DNA from: Tsuneonella litorea
Lineage (GTDB): Bacteria; Pseudomonadota; Alphaproteobacteria; Sphingomonadales; Sphingomonadaceae
Direction: 5' to 3'
DNA: 64,000 bases
NCBI RefSeq assembly: GCF_025154015.1
Contig: NZ_JAOAMV010000009.1
Span: forward strand, 1-64,000
Part shown: in pieces, positions 36,581 through 45,081 of the stretch
Numbering within the stretch: the first letter of the stretch is position 1
How the letters are laid out: every line of letters starts with the position of its first letter
Position numbers and translations under genes: made by a program
Notes under the pieces: generated by a model
The model's database searches: none
Told to the model about the DNA's origin: nothing
The model's input: the letters and a program-made list of their open reading frames with translations, nothing else

Positions 36581-37387
36581 CGGCCGGGAAGAGGCGCGCG
36601 CGCGCTTGCGCATCCGGCCGGGCATCCACCGGCTCGCGAAGGCGGCGCGCCGGGCGGTCTTGCCGACGAGGGTGTGCAGCCTTTCGCCATGCACCGCGTC
36701 CCAAGCGGCCTGGGCGACTTCTAGCACGGGGGTTATTTCCAGACCCCCTTCGATCACGCGGGTGCGGATCGATTCGTTCGTCGCCTGGTTGGGCGTCTTG
36801 TCGATGAGCGGGGTGTCGATGAACCCCGGCATCAGGTCACGCACCTTGACGCCGTGTTCGGCCCATTCCGCGTCGAGCGCCTCGGTGATCGCGCGAACCC
36901 CGAACTTGGTCGCCGAATAGACGCTTGCCCCGCTCGTGCCGTACAGGCCCGCCGCGCTGGCGGTGTTGAGCAGGCACGATCCGGGCGCGGTCTTCTTCAG
37001 GTGCGGCAGGGCGGCCTGCGCGCCGAACAGCACGCCCTTGAGGTTGATGTCGAGGCAGCGTTCGATCTCTTCTGTCGTGTTCGTGTCGAGCGCGCCGCCG
37101 AGCGGAATGCCGGCGTTGTTGGCGACGACGTCGATGCGTCCCCCCGCGGCGGTCGAGAATGCGGACAGCGCAGTGTCCCACGCCGCCCGGTCGCGCACGT
37201 CGAAGCGATGGGCAAAGGAAAACCCGCCATGTCCGGCATCGCCGATGCGCGCCTGGGTTTCCTGCATCCCCGCCGCATCGACGTCACCGAGCCCGACGAA
37301 CCAGCCGCGCCCCGCGAAGTATTCGGCAATGGCGCGGCCGATGCCCGATCCGCCGCCCGTAATGAAGATCGCCTTCCGCGTGCTCAT
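36569..37387 (-). CDS. SDR family NAD(P)-dependent oxidoreductase
   Basis: A 272-residue classical SDR. Cofactor motif TGGGSGIG 10-17, NNAG at about 90-93, Ser144, Tyr157 and Lys161 form the active site. The C-terminus (from about 245) is a basic Arg-rich tail. A GGGAG site precedes the ATG. It is 53 bases downstream of the S9 peptidase gene on the same strand. The substrate is unknown. Confidence 0.9.
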   Translation of the reverse strand: MSTRKAIFITGGGSGIGRAIAEYFAGRGWFVGLGDVDAAGMQETQARIGDAGHGGFSFAHRFDVRDRAAWDTALSAFSTAAGGRIDVVANNAGIPLGGALDTNTTEEIERCLDINLKGVLFGAQAALPHLKKTAPGSCLLNTASAAGLYGTSGASVYSATKFGVRAITEALDAEWAEHGVKVRDLMPGFIDTPLIDKTPNQATNESIRTRVIEGGLEITPVLEVAQAAWDAVHGERLHTLVGKTARRAAFASRWMPGRMRKRARASSRPLGH

Positions 37388-37440
37388 GTCCCACTCCCGC
37401 GCCGCCGCCTCCGGGCGATAGCGCGATGGGTGGCCGATTG

Positions 37441-39504
37441 CTACTGGCCCTGGTCAGCAAGCCCCCGGACGTATCCCGCGCCCTCGATTACTTTCGCTGT
37501 CGAATTGGCGACCGCCTCGCCGATCGGCTCCGCCCGCCCGCCAAGGCAGGTGGCGAGGAAGTTCTCGGCAACCGCGTTGAACGCGATGTTGTTCGCCGGC
37601 CGGGCAAAGCCATGCCCTTCGTCCGGGAACAGAACGTAGGTGACCGGGATGCCCTTGGCCTTCATCGCCTCGACGATCTGGTCGCTTTCGGCCTGGTTGA
37701 CACGCGGATCGTTGGCGCCCTGGCCGATCAGCAGCGGCCGCACGATGTTCCCGGCGCTGTAGAGCGGGCTGCGCTCCTTGAGCATGGCGAGGCCGTCGGG
37801 CGTGTTCGGGTTGCCCATTCGCTGGTGGAACTGGTTCACGATCGGCGTCCAGTAGGGCGGGATCGTCTTCAGCAGTGTCTCGAGGTTGGAAGGGCCGACG
37901 ATGTCGACGCCGCAGGCCCACCGCTCGGGCGTGAAGGCCATGCCGGCAAGCGTGGCATAGCCGCCGTAGCTGCCGCCCATGATCGCCACCTTGTCCCTCG
38001 GCGCGATGCCCTTGCCGACCGCCCAGTCCATGGCGTCGTCGAGGTCGTCCTGCATCGCCCGGCCCCACTGGAGGTCGCCTGCCGAAATGAAGTCCTTGCC
38101 CAGCCCGGTCGAGCCGCGGAAGTTCACGCTCATCACCGCATAGCCCCGGTTGGCGAGCCACTGGTGATAGGGATTGTAGCCATAGCTGTCGCGGCCCCAC
38201 GGACCGCCGTGAACCAGCACGACCAGGGGCACCGGGGTTTCGGGCAGGCCGTCGCGGTCGATATCGCTGCCGGGCGGGAGGGTGAGGTAGCTAACGAGCG
38301 TTTTGCCGTCGCGCGCCGGAATCTCGAGCGGATGCATCGGCTGGAGCGGCATCCCCACGAGGTCGGGACGGGCGGTATAGAACTCGGTGAGGGTGGACGC
38401 CTTTCGGTCGTAGAGCCATGCCTTGGCGGGCGATGTCACCGGGTCGTTCACCACGACCCACTTGGTGTCGTCGTCCGTGCGGCTGGTCACCGAGAACTGG
38501 CCTTCTAGCTTGCTCTCGAGCCAGTCGAGCGAGGCTTTCACGGCAGGATCGAGCGCGGTCCATTCGGTCTTGAGGTAATTGACCGAATACGCCTCGACCT
38601 TGCCGGTCGTCGGGTTGGACAGGGCACCGCCGATATCGGCCTTCGGGTTCTCGGCGATGATCGTCTTCTCGCCGGTCGCAGTATCTTGCGCGACCAGCGC
38701 GGCGGTATTCCGGCCGCGGCTGTCGATCCAGTAGAGGGTCTTGCCGTCGGAGGTATAGCCGGCGGGGGACGTCGTCAGCGAATCCTCGAGCGTGGTGGCT
38801 TCGGACGGCGTTGCGGCGACCGTGCCGTCGACGATCGGGAACATGTCCATGCCGCCCGCCGCGTTGGCCCGCAGCGCCATGCGAAGCGCAAGCGAATCGT
38901 CGGCGAGAAATCCGGCGTACCCTCCTTCGTTTCGCAGCACCTCGGTCATCTTTCCGCTGCCGAGGTCGAGCAGGTAGACGTCGTGGAACCGCGCGTCGCG
39001 ATTGTTCACGCCGATCAGCAGCTTGTCCTTGATCGTGTTCGAGCTGCCGATCATCTGGACGGTGGTTTTCTCGAACGGGGTCAGCAGGGCTTCGCTGCCC
39101 CCCGCGATATCGACCCCGTAGAGCAGGAAGTTCTCGTCGCCGCCCTTGTCCTGGATGTAGAGCAGGCTCCTGCTGTCGGGCGCCCAGAAGTATTGCCGGA
39201 TCGGCCGATCGCTCGCCGCGGTCATGGGCCTGGCGGCGTCCGGATCGCTTGCCGGGGCGAGCCAGACGTTCATGACCCCGTCGCGCGGGGCGAGCCAGCT
39301 CAGCCATTTGCCGTCCGGGCTCAGCCGGCCCGCGCTGCGGGTGGGATTGCCGAACAGGACTTCGCGCGGGATGAGGGGGGCGGCCTCTGCCGCGGCATTG
39401 ACGGATGCGGGCATCGGCGCCTCTTCGATAGTGTTTGTGGTGGTGCAGGCAGTCAGCGCGAGCGCCGAGGCAGCGACGACGAGCGATGATTTGACAAGCG
39501 CCAT
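37441..39504 (-). CDS. S9 family prolyl oligopeptidase-like lipoprotein
   Basis: A 687-residue serine peptidase. The signal peptide ends with the lipobox LTAC (Cys20). An N-terminal beta-propeller (about 50-410) covers a C-terminal alpha/beta-hydrolase domain. The catalytic residues are Ser512 (GGSYGGY), Asp599 (GANDP) and His631 (DEGHG). It probably trims peptides in the periplasm, in the manner of acylaminoacyl peptidases or dipeptidyl aminopeptidases. A GGGAG site lies 11 bases before the ATG. Confidence 0.9.
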   Translation of the reverse strand: MALVKSSLVVAASALALTACTTTNTIEEAPMPASVNAAAEAAPLIPREVLFGNPTRSAGRLSPDGKWLSWLAPRDGVMNVWLAPASDPDAARPMTAASDRPIRQYFWAPDSRSLLYIQDKGGDENFLLYGVDIAGGSEALLTPFEKTTVQMIGSSNTIKDKLLIGVNNRDARFHDVYLLDLGSGKMTEVLRNEGGYAGFLADDSLALRMALRANAAGGMDMFPIVDGTVAATPSEATTLEDSLTTSPAGYTSDGKTLYWIDSRGRNTAALVAQDTATGEKTIIAENPKADIGGALSNPTTGKVEAYSVNYLKTEWTALDPAVKASLDWLESKLEGQFSVTSRTDDDTKWVVVNDPVTSPAKAWLYDRKASTLTEFYTARPDLVGMPLQPMHPLEIPARDGKTLVSYLTLPPGSDIDRDGLPETPVPLVVLVHGGPWGRDSYGYNPYHQWLANRGYAVMSVNFRGSTGLGKDFISAGDLQWGRAMQDDLDDAMDWAVGKGIAPRDKVAIMGGSYGGYATLAGMAFTPERWACGVDIVGPSNLETLLKTIPPYWTPIVNQFHQRMGNPNTPDGLAMLKERSPLYSAGNIVRPLLIGQGANDPRVNQAESDQIVEAMKAKGIPVTYVLFPDEGHGFARPANNIAFNAVAENFLATCLGGRAEPIGEAVANSTAKVIEGAGYVRGLADQGQ

Positions 39505-39564
39505 GGCGTAGATCTCCCCAAGCTGTTTTATGGTGTTAAGACAGGAGGGCGCGGGGTCGCAACC

Positions 39565-40182
39565 CTAGAGCGCTGGATTGTTGTAGCAATGCCAGGTGAA
39601 AATGGCGGTGGCCCCCCGGTGCGGCCGCCAGCCTTCGGCAAGCGTGCGGGTTTCCTTTTCATCCGGGCGCGCGTCGAGGCCGAGAATCTTGCCGAGGCCC
39701 GCCTGCACCGCGAGGTCGCCGGCGGGCCAGATATCCGGCCTCCCTTCCGCGAAAAGGAGATAGATCTCGGCGGTCCAGCGACCGATGCCCTTCACCTTCG
39801 TCAGTTCGGCGATCGCCTCCTCGTCGTCTGTGGGCAGGGCGCCGAAGTCGATCGCCCCGGCGCCGACCAGCTCGCACAGCGAGCGGGCATAGCCCTGCTT
39901 CTGGCGCGATAGGCCGCAGGCGCGCAGGGTGTCGAAATCGCGCGACAGGATCGCCTCGGGGTCCATCGCCGGGCCGACCTCCGCCTCGAGCCTGGCCCAC
40001 ATGCTCGCGGCCGCCGCGACGCTGACCTGCTGGCCCACGATCGCCCGCAGCAGCGTCGCGTGGCCGCGCTCGCGGATGCGCGGCTCGGGATAGCCGGCGG
40101 CTTCGAGCGCGCGCGCCATGGCCGGTTCGCGCGCGGCGACCGCGTCGAGGCTCTCCCTGATCTGGCTTGCGGTGAGGCCCAC
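39565..40182 (-). CDS. DNA-3-methyladenine glycosylase (AlkA-like, HhH-GPD)
   Basis: A 205-residue HhH-GPD superfamily base-excision glycosylase. The helix-hairpin-helix is in LTKVKGIGRWTAE, with the catalytic Asp likely in PAGDLAVQAG. It removes alkylated bases from DNA. I chose the GTG at 40182, with GGGAG 10 bases before it; a much longer frame runs antisense to ferredoxin and is not coding. There is no N-terminal AdaA-type domain. It is divergent from ferredoxin. Confidence 0.85.
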   Translation of the reverse strand: MGLTASQIRESLDAVAAREPAMARALEAAGYPEPRIRERGHATLLRAIVGQQVSVAAAASMWARLEAEVGPAMDPEAILSRDFDTLRACGLSRQKQGYARSLCELVGAGAIDFGALPTDDEEAIAELTKVKGIGRWTAEIYLLFAEGRPDIWPAGDLAVQAGLGKILGLDARPDEKETRTLAEGWRPHRGATAIFTWHCYNNPAL

Positions 40183-40287
40183 CTTTCGCGTCTCCCGGAT
40201 TATCGCGGCAATCTTGCCAAAGCGGCGCCCAGCCCCTAGCAGCCGCGCCGAGCGCCCGACAGGGCAAAACCGAGGACCTTGACCACC

Positions 40288-40605
40288 ATGCCCAAGCTGA
40301 TCGTCGTCAACCGCGCCGGTGAGGAAACAGCCGTCGATGTCGCCGATGGCCTGACCGTGATGGAGGCGATCCGCGACAACGGGTTCGACGAACTGCTGGC
40401 GCTGTGCGGCGGGTGCTGCTCCTGCGCCACCTGCCACGTCCACGTCGATCCGGCGTTCAAGGATAAGTTGCCGCCGATGAGCGAAGACGAAGACGACCTG
40501 CTCGAATCGAGCGATCACCGTGACGAGAACTCGCGGCTCGGCTGCCAGGTGCCGTTCACGCCGGATCTCGACGGGCTCAAGGTCACCATCGCTCAGGAAG
40601 ACTGA
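40288..40605 (+). CDS. 2Fe-2S ferredoxin (adrenodoxin type)
   Basis: A 105-residue ferredoxin. The cluster ligands Cys40, Cys46, Cys49 and Cys86 fit C-x5-C-x2-C-x36-C of the adrenodoxin/Fdx class. Two further Cys (43, 44) lie in the loop. It transfers electrons, for example in Fe-S assembly or to cytochromes P450. The ATG at 40288 is preferred over a TTG at 40279. It is divergent from the alkA-like gene, with about 105 bases between the starts. Confidence 0.92.
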   Translation: MPKLIVVNRAGEETAVDVADGLTVMEAIRDNGFDELLALCGGCCSCATCHVHVDPAFKDKLPPMSEDEDDLLESSDHRDENSRLGCQVPFTPDLDGLKVTIAQED

Positions 40606-40691
40606 GAGATACGGCCCCGCCAAGGCTGGGTAGCAGACCGCAAACCGGAATTGCGTTGCTGCCCGCCGGGCGCGGTCCTAGCTCGGCCCCC

Positions 40692-41690
40692 ATGACTGCC
40701 CCTGTTCGCGCCCAGGCGCTCGACCTCATCGGAAATACCCCGCTCGTTCGGCTCGCCGGCCCCAGTGCCGAGGCGGGCTGCGACATCTTTGGAAAGTGCG
40801 AATTCCTGAACCCGGGTGGCAGCGTGAAGGATCGCGCCGCGCTTGGGATAGTCCGCGACGCGGAAGCATCGGGGGACCTCAAGCCCGGTGGCACGATCGT
40901 CGAAGGCACCGCGGGCAATACCGGCATCGGCCTCGCACTGGTCGGCAACGCGCTTGGCTACCGGACGATCATCGTGATGCCCGACAACCAGAGCCGCGAG
41001 AAGATGGCGACGCTTCGCGCGCTGGGCGCCGAACTCGTCCTCGTGCCGCCGACGAAGTACTCGGACTGCAACCACTTCGTGCACACCAGCCGCCGCCTCG
41101 CGGAAGAGACGCCGGGCGCGATCTGGGCCAACCAGTTCGACAACACCGCCAACCGCAAGGCCCACATCGAATCCACCGCGGCGGAGATCTGGGACCAGCT
41201 CGAAGGCCGGATCGACGGCTTCACCTGCGCGGTCGGCACGGGCGGCACGCTCGCGGGCGTGGCGATGGGCCTCAAGGAGCGCGACGAGAAGGTGACGATC
41301 GCGCTGACCGATCCGCACGGCGCGGCGCTCTACAGCTATTACGCCACCGGCGAACTGCAATCGGAGGGCAGCTCGGTCGCCGAGGGAATCGGCCAGGGCC
41401 GGATTACCGGCAATCTCGAAGGCGCACCGATCGACACCCAGTTCCGCGTCTCCGACGAGGAAGGCCTCGAGTGGGTCGCCCGGCTGCTGCGCGAGGAAGG
41501 GCTGTGCCTCGGCCTGTCGTCGGGCATCAACGTCGCCGGCGCGATCGCGCTGGGCAGGCAGCTGGGGCCCGAAGCGCGGGTGGCGACGATCCTGTGCGAC
41601 ACGGGCTTCCGCTACCTCTCCACGCTCTATTCGCCCGAATGGCTGGCGGAGAAGAAGCTGCCGGTCTTCGACTGGCTGAAGCCTGCCTGA
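40692..41690 (+). CDS. cysK: cysteine synthase A
   Basis: A 332-residue PLP enzyme that makes cysteine from O-acetylserine and sulfide. PLP lysine is Lys46 in PGGSVKDRAA. GTAGNTG and GTGGTLAG bind substrate and phosphate. It is followed after a short gap by two small unknown genes on the same strand, leading to the dcw cluster. Start ATG 40692 matches the family. Confidence 0.92.
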   Translation: MTAPVRAQALDLIGNTPLVRLAGPSAEAGCDIFGKCEFLNPGGSVKDRAALGIVRDAEASGDLKPGGTIVEGTAGNTGIGLALVGNALGYRTIIVMPDNQSREKMATLRALGAELVLVPPTKYSDCNHFVHTSRRLAEETPGAIWANQFDNTANRKAHIESTAAEIWDQLEGRIDGFTCAVGTGGTLAGVAMGLKERDEKVTIALTDPHGAALYSYYATGELQSEGSSVAEGIGQGRITGNLEGAPIDTQFRVSDEEGLEWVARLLREEGLCLGLSSGINVAGAIALGRQLGPEARVATILCDTGFRYLSTLYSPEWLAEKKLPVFDWLKPA

Positions 41691-41751
41691 GGTGGCCCAT
41701 TCCGACCGACAGAAGTTGACTGGTTGGCGGCATAGGCTAGCCTTGCGGTCG

Positions 41752-42090
41752 ATGGCCGGCCGACCGCCCACGCTCGTTACCCAGGACGAGGCGCCGATCT
41801 CGCCACTCGGCGGGACGCGCGCCCAGGCGGTCCAGCGCCTGCAGGTCGGCGTATCGCTGCTGCTCGGCATCGTGCTCATCGTCGGCCTTGCCAACGTGAT
41901 CGAGGATCGCGCCAAGCAGAGCGACGATGCCGCCGTTCCGCAGGCGGCTGCGACGGTCGAGCCCAGTCCGGCGACCACCGCCAACGATCCGCTGGCGGAC
42001 GCGGGCGTGGTCCCCGACCTTCCGGCCGAGGCCAAGCCGAACCCCAGCGCGCCGGCGGTCCAGGACCTCGAACCCGACGATGGGCCCTAG
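41752..42090 (+). CDS. single-pass membrane protein of unknown function
   Basis: A 112-residue protein with one membrane helix at about 30-49 (VGVSLLLGIVLIVGLANVI) and a Pro/Ala/Asp-rich outer tail. I do not recognise the family. A GTG at 41692, one base past the cysK stop, could extend it by 20 residues, but the ATG at 41752 gives a cleaner N-terminus. It overlaps the next gene by 11 bases, so the two probably work together. Confidence 0.65.
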   Translation: MAGRPPTLVTQDEAPISPLGGTRAQAVQRLQVGVSLLLGIVLIVGLANVIEDRAKQSDDAAVPQAAATVEPSPATTANDPLADAGVVPDLPAEAKPNPSAPAVQDLEPDDGP

Positions 42091-42826
42091 GGTCAGGCTC
42101 GCCGCCGCGGGGCTGTTCGCGGCGTTGCTGGGTGCCGGCATCGTGGGACAGATACTCCCCGACGCCCCCGCGCCGGGCGACAAACCGCCGCTCGGGCTGT
42201 TCACCTCGCTGCCGATCTACTGGGCCGAAAGCGCCGATATCGCCGATGCGCTCGACGCGGGCGCGAATGGTGGCCACTGGGCTCGCGTCGCGCTCGAACG
42301 CGACAACCGGCTGGTCCCTCTCGACACGCTCGACGGTCTCGAACTCAAGCGCCTCGGCCGGCTGGTCATGGCACAGCCGCGCCCGCTCGCCCCCGTCGAG
42401 AACGTCGCGCTCGACAACTGGGTGCGCGGCGGCGGTCGCCTGTTGCTGTTCGCCGACCCGTTCCTCACCGAACATTCCCGCTTCGTGCTGGGCGACCGGC
42501 GACGGCCGCAGGGCATGGTGCTGTTATCGCCGATCCTGAAGCGGTGGGGGCTCGAGCTCCGGTTCGACGAAGGCCAGGGCCAGGGTGAACGGAGCGAGAC
42601 GGTCGATGGAATGACGATCCCGATCGACATGGCGGGCACGCTTGCGCCGGCGGAGCCTGGCGCGCCGTCGGACTGCACGATCGCCACGGGCGGCCTCCTC
42701 GCGACCTGCCGAATCGGCGCGGGAGAGGTCACCGTTGTCGCCGATGCCGCGCTGCTCGACCGCGACAGGGATGCCCGAACGGGCGTGCCGGTGCTCGCGC
42801 AACTGGTCGACCGCGCGTTCGATTGA
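42080..42826 (+). CDS. GldG-like ABC-associated protein, putative
   Basis: A 248-residue protein with an N-terminal signal or membrane segment (about 5-22). The GLFTSLPIYWAES segment and the later NWVRGGGRLLLFADP segment resemble the ABC_transp_aux/GldG type of domain (a Rossmann-like domain found with ABC transporters). No ATPase or permease gene lies nearby. It is coupled to the small membrane protein by an 11-base overlap and is the last gene before the mraZ leader. Confidence 0.6.
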   Translation: MGPRVRLAAAGLFAALLGAGIVGQILPDAPAPGDKPPLGLFTSLPIYWAESADIADALDAGANGGHWARVALERDNRLVPLDTLDGLELKRLGRLVMAQPRPLAPVENVALDNWVRGGGRLLLFADPFLTEHSRFVLGDRRRPQGMVLLSPILKRWGLELRFDEGQGQGERSETVDGMTIPIDMAGTLAPAEPGAPSDCTIATGGLLATCRIGAGEVTVVADAALLDRDRDARTGVPVLAQLVDRAFD

Positions 42827-43178
42827 CCCGGCCCGCGCGGGGTACGGGAAATTGCGGGACGCAGCCGCAGACATCCTGAAGATTGCCGGGATTCCGCCGC
42901 TTTCCGGCCGGCAGTGCGACGTCCGCGCACACGCAAGGCCGTAGGCTTTTCCACATGTAAATGCGGTATTAACCGCTCGATCCCGTAATTTCCCGCACTT
43001 TTCCCTTCCATCCCGGCCGGTAGAAAGTTAATAGACTGTTCCATCGGACATCACGTTTCCGCCGCACCGCTACGAACGGGGGTGCGAGCCACCGGCGCTT
43101 GCGCAGGGGGATGCGGGAAAGGCGTGTCTGCGGGGGCGGCCTCTTCGGCGTTCGAAGCGGGCCCAGGGATGGGGACGG
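42827..43178 (+). other. 352-base leader region of the dcw cluster
   Basis: No protein or RNA gene is supported here. The stretch holds two GGGA units 10 bp apart (42846, 42856), an imperfect hairpin GCGGT-ATTA-ACCGC (42963-42976), a phased set of TCCC boxes (42981-43014), and a weak -10 candidate TAATAG (43029-43034). The dcw promoter should lie here. A GC-rich run precedes mraZ. Confidence 0.6.
42981..43014. promoter_or_regulatory. putative MraZ operator: four phased TCCC boxes
   Basis: TCCC occurs at 42981, 42991, 43002 and 43011, i.e. every 9-11 bases, which on the minus strand is GGGA repeated once per helical turn. MraZ of E. coli binds several TGGGA units spaced about 10 bp upstream of its own operon. 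The inverse orientation and the extra pair at 42846 and 42856 suggest a larger site. The location, 165-195 bases before mraZ, fits autoregulation. Confidence 0.55.
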
Positions 43179-43658
43179 GTGGCAGCTTTGCTTTTTGGCG
43201 GCTTCAGCGGACAGGCCTTTTCGCCACTCGGCGACAAGGGGCGCTTCGTCCTGCCGCCGCTGTTCCGCAGCGCGGTCAAGGAATCGAGCGATGGGCGCGT
43301 CCTGTGCCTCGACAAGCATCCGCGCTTCACGTGCCTCGTCGGATTCGGCCTCTCGCGCCAGCACGAGCTGGAGGCCCAGCTCGACCGCGAGGAGGACCGC
43401 GCCGGACCTAACTTCGACCGCGACACGCGCGCCGCGCAGCTGTTCGGCTTCACGCGGGTGCCGTTCGACGATTCGGGCCGCTTCGTCCTGCCCGATCACC
43501 TGCGGATGCTGGGCAACATCGACGATGCGCTGTTCTTTCAGGGCGGCGGGCGCAGCTTCACGATCTGGAACCCCGCCGAACTGATGAAGATGGACGACGC
43601 CTGGGCGGCCGCGAAGGCCGCCTGCGCGCAGTTCCAGGCCGAGGGGAAGGGCAAGTGA
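43179..43658 (+). CDS. mraZ: MraZ, transcriptional regulator of the dcw cluster
   Basis: A 159-residue protein with two AbrB-like repeats: [12 protein letters not shown] near 19-30 and [13 protein letters not shown] near 97-109. MraZ forms a ring and represses its own operon in E. coli. The GTG at 43179 follows a G-rich ribosome-like site; a precise start is not certain. Its stop overlaps the rsmH start by 4 bases (GTGA). A phased repeat upstream could be its binding site. Confidence 0.88.
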   Translation: MAALLFGGFSGQAFSPLGDKGRFVLPPLFRSAVKESSDGRVLCLDKHPRFTCLVGFGLSRQHELEAQLDREEDRAGPNFDRDTRAAQLFGFTRVPFDDSGRFVLPDHLRMLGNIDDALFFQGGGRSFTIWNPAELMKMDDAWAAAKAACAQFQAEGKGK

Positions 43659-44602
43659 GCGCGCCCCACGTCCCCGTCCTGCTCGAGGAAGTGGTTGCCG
43701 CGCTCGCCCCCCAGCCGGGCCACGTCATCGTCGATGCGACCTTCGGGGCGGGCGGCTACACCCGCGCGCTGCTGAACGCGGGCGCCACGGTGCACGCGTT
43801 CGACCGCGATCCCGACGCGATCGCCGCGGGCCGCGCCTGGCCGGAAACTGCGGAAAACCCGCCGCGGCTGGTTCTCCACGCCCGGCGTTTCTCCGAGATG
43901 GTTAACGCGCTCGCCGAGTCGGGGCTCGCGCGGGTCGACGGGATCGTGATGGATATCGGCGTGTCATCGATGCAGCTCGACCAGGCGGGGCGCGGGTTCG
44001 CGTTCTCGGCCGAAGGTCCGCTCGACATGCGCATGAGCCAGGACGGCCCGAGCGCGGCCGACTTCCTGAACCAAGCCGATGAGGGCGCGATCGCCGACGT
44101 GCTCTACACCTATGGCGAGGAACGCCAGAGCCGCCGGGTGGCCCGCGCGATCGTCGCGGCGCGTCCGCTTGCCACCACCGGCGACCTGGCCCGCGTGGTG
44201 CGCAAGGCGCTGGGGTATCGTCCGGGCGCTCCCAAGGATCCCGCCACCCGCAGCTTCCAGGCGATCCGCATCCATGTGAATGCCGAGCTTGACGAGCTAA
44301 ACGCTGCGCTGTCGGCGTCCGAGGTCTTGCTGGGCGAAGGCGGCCGGCTCGCCGTCGTCAGTTTTCACAGCCTCGAAGATCGGATCGTCAAGCGGTTCCT
44401 GCGCGATGCGTCCGCTGTGCAGGGCGGTTCGCGCCACCTGCCGCAGTCCGAAGCCCCGCCCGCGACCTTCGCGCGGGTGTCGAAGGGCATTCGGGCATCC
44501 GAAGCCGAAGTCGCCCGCAATCCACGCGCGCGCTCAGCCACCTTGCGCCACGCGGTCCGCACCGCTGCGCCGGCGCGGCCGCAGCCGCTGAGGGCCGCGT
44601 GA
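43655..44602 (+). CDS. rsmH: 16S rRNA m4C1402 methyltransferase RsmH
   Basis: A 315-residue SAM-dependent methyltransferase (MraW). It carries [14 protein letters not shown] near the N-terminus for SAM binding, [11 protein letters not shown] and [11 protein letters not shown]. It modifies C1402 in the ribosomal P site. GTG start overlapping mraZ by 4 bases. Second gene of the cluster, as in most bacteria. Confidence 0.95.
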   Translation: MSAPHVPVLLEEVVAALAPQPGHVIVDATFGAGGYTRALLNAGATVHAFDRDPDAIAAGRAWPETAENPPRLVLHARRFSEMVNALAESGLARVDGIVMDIGVSSMQLDQAGRGFAFSAEGPLDMRMSQDGPSAADFLNQADEGAIADVLYTYGEERQSRRVARAIVAARPLATTGDLARVVRKALGYRPGAPKDPATRSFQAIRIHVNAELDELNAALSASEVLLGEGGRLAVVSFHSLEDRIVKRFLRDASAVQGGSRHLPQSEAPPATFARVSKGIRASEAEVARNPRARSATLRHAVRTAAPARPQPLRAA

Positions 44603-45081
44603 TGCTGGCCGGAAGCCGCCTGCGCCAGATCGGATGGGCCGTGACCCTTGCGCTGTGCTGCGCGGCGTTCGCGGCGCTGACGTTCAAGGTCAACTCGGTG
44701 CGCAGCGAAGTCCGCCTTGCCGAGCGGAGGATCCTGTCGCTCCAGCGCGAAAAGATCCTGCTCGAAACCGAGTTCGAGACCCGTGCCAGCCAGCAACAGC
44801 TGGCCCAGTGGAACGCGGTCGATTTCGGCTACCAGGCGCCAGGGCCTGGGCAGTATCTCGAAGGCGAACGTCAGCTCGCGGGCCTCGGCGAAGCGCGCCT
44901 GCCAACGGCACCGGCACCGATCCGGGTCGCCCGTGCGGCGGACGACACCAGCGAGGTCCGCTTTCCGGCCATGGTCAGCCCGCTGACCGGCAAGCCGGTC
45001 CACACCGTTGCGGACGACAGCCGCTCGCTGGCCGACCAGCTGGCGAACGGCGGGGCCTTCCTTGCCGAGGCCGGCCAGTGA
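44599..45081 (+). CDS. ftsL: cell division protein FtsL
   Basis: A 160-residue bitopic protein. One membrane helix lies at about 12-28, followed by a periplasmic coiled-coil-like stretch (about 30-65, [18 protein letters not shown]). FtsL bridges FtsQ/FtsB and FtsW/FtsI in the divisome. Either GTG 44599 (4-base overlap with rsmH) or the adjacent ATG 44602 could start it. Identity rests on shape and position between rsmH and ftsI; sequence conservation in FtsL is low. Confidence 0.82.
   Translation: MMLAGSRLRQIGWAVTLALCCAAFAALTFKVNSVRSEVRLAERRILSLQREKILLETEFETRASQQQLAQWNAVDFGYQAPGPGQYLEGERQLAGLGEARLPTAPAPIRVARAADDTSEVRFPAMVSPLTGKPVHTVADDSRSLADQLANGGAFLAEAGQ

Noticed and set aside
40183-40623. 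An N-terminal extension of the DNA glycosylase running antisense to ferredoxin.
   Set aside because: The translation has no glycosylase features and the plus-strand ferredoxin has all cluster ligands.
42963-43034. CtrA-type TTAA-N7-TTAA site in the dcw leader.
   Set aside because: TTAA occurs twice but the spacing does not fit, and none is present before ftsZ.
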